Shown here piece by piece: positions 63,605-64,000 of a stretch of DNA of 64,000 nt. The stretch comes from Siphonodentalium dalli (Eukaryota > Mollusca > Scaphopoda > Gadilida > Siphonodentaliidae). Each line of letters opens with the position of its first letter. The first letter of the stretch is position 1. The stretch is taken from NCBI GenBank assembly GCA_032622095.1, contig CP136066.1:91657319-91721318 (forward strand). The letters run 5' to 3'. A model generated the notes under the pieces. It saw nothing but the letters and a program-made list of their open reading frames with translations, made no database searches and was not told the DNA's origin. Made by a program: the position numbers and the translations under genes.

Positions 63605-63640
63605 GTATGTGACATAAGTCATTGTTTTCCGAAGTGTATA

Positions 63641-63831
63641 CAGTAATGCCCTAAATAATCAACTCCTTAACCACAGCAGAATTATGGGTAATTTTTCAGG
63701 ATTTAGTCGGAAATATGGCTTGTTGCCATTCATCAGAAAGCTCTCAGTCTTTCCGATGAATGGTGACAAGCCATATTTCCGACTAAATAATTATGATGTG
63801 GTTAAGGAGTCGATTATTTAGGGCATTATTG
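63641..63831. mobile_element. MITE B copy starting 36 nt after exon 18
   Basis: CAGTAATGCCCTAAATAATC to CGATTATTTAGGGCATTATTG with TA flanks. Part of the right arm is deleted. Confidence 0.9.
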
Positions 63832-64000
63832 TATTTACATCCACTTTGTTTTCTATAGTATCTTGCCATTGGTTTTCATAAAGCTTATACATTTGTTTAA
63901 ATAGGATTATTACATTAGGGTGCATATTAAAAGCACAGATGGCCTTCTCAGTGGGTATTGCTGTTAAAATAAACACATCCATTAACGCTGTCCTAAACAG

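Overview
The window is eukaryotic genomic DNA, AT-rich, with GT-AG introns. It holds the 5' two-thirds of one recognisable host gene embedded in a dense layer of transposable elements. The gene is a TDRD9 / spindle-E orthologue, the DEVH-box helicase (with a Tudor domain in the full protein) of the piRNA transposon-silencing pathway. The repeats include short foldback elements opening with TTTTAGCTCA, elements with a (GTCT)n run plus tandem ~100-180 bp core units, a tRNA-derived SINE with an (AAAT)n tail, and CR1/Jockey-like LINE pieces. They suggest a marine invertebrate, most likely a lophotrochozoan such as a mollusc. The taxon is an inference and is not proven by the sequence.

Layout: 1-4956 is intergenic (pearl-like tandem units, a LINE reverse-transcriptase remnant on the minus strand, and a TIR element nested in an older MITE). 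4957-63604 is TDRD9 on the + strand. Eighteen coding exons total 2043 nt, exactly 681 codons, and all exon phases agree. They run from the initiator Met and the conserved N-terminal ITRDQIDDWFAIG block, through helicase motifs I, Ia, II (DEVH), III (SAT), IV, V and VI, into the helicase-associated region. The rest of the gene, including the Tudor domain, lies beyond base 64000. Coding sequence is only about 3.5% of the gene span. Introns 1 (13.2 kb), 16 (9.3 kb) and 17 (8.8 kb) are the largest and the most transposon-filled.

Transposon content. Intron 1 holds a 7.3 kb hAT element (TIR TAGYGCTGAAACGG, 8-bp near-identical target duplication) with a decayed BED-finger transposase start. A second TIR element lies inside it, and a third inside that. 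Intron 16 holds a PIF/Harbinger-like element (TAA duplications) split by a Helentron/HINE-like element whose ~160 bp core has amplified into a 15-unit array with higher-order structure. Intron 17 holds a 963-bp hAT element with a perfect 8-bp duplication that landed in a 44-bp minisatellite. That minisatellite is itself a six-fold tandem copy of the exon 17 3' end plus its splice donor. A 5.6 kb hAT and a 514-bp hAT MITE, each with a perfect 8-bp duplication, follow. Four short MITE families (TTAA palindromes 'A', TA palindromes 'B', TTAA piggyBac-like 'P', and TWA Harbinger-like 'H') recur through the introns, sometimes within about 20 nt of exons.

No prokaryotic operon, CRISPR or viral system is present. 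The most unusual structures are the splice-donor minisatellite of exon 17, the MITE-sandwiched exon 18, the higher-order satellite grown inside a nested element, and a possible shared protein segment in two separate Harbinger-like elements.
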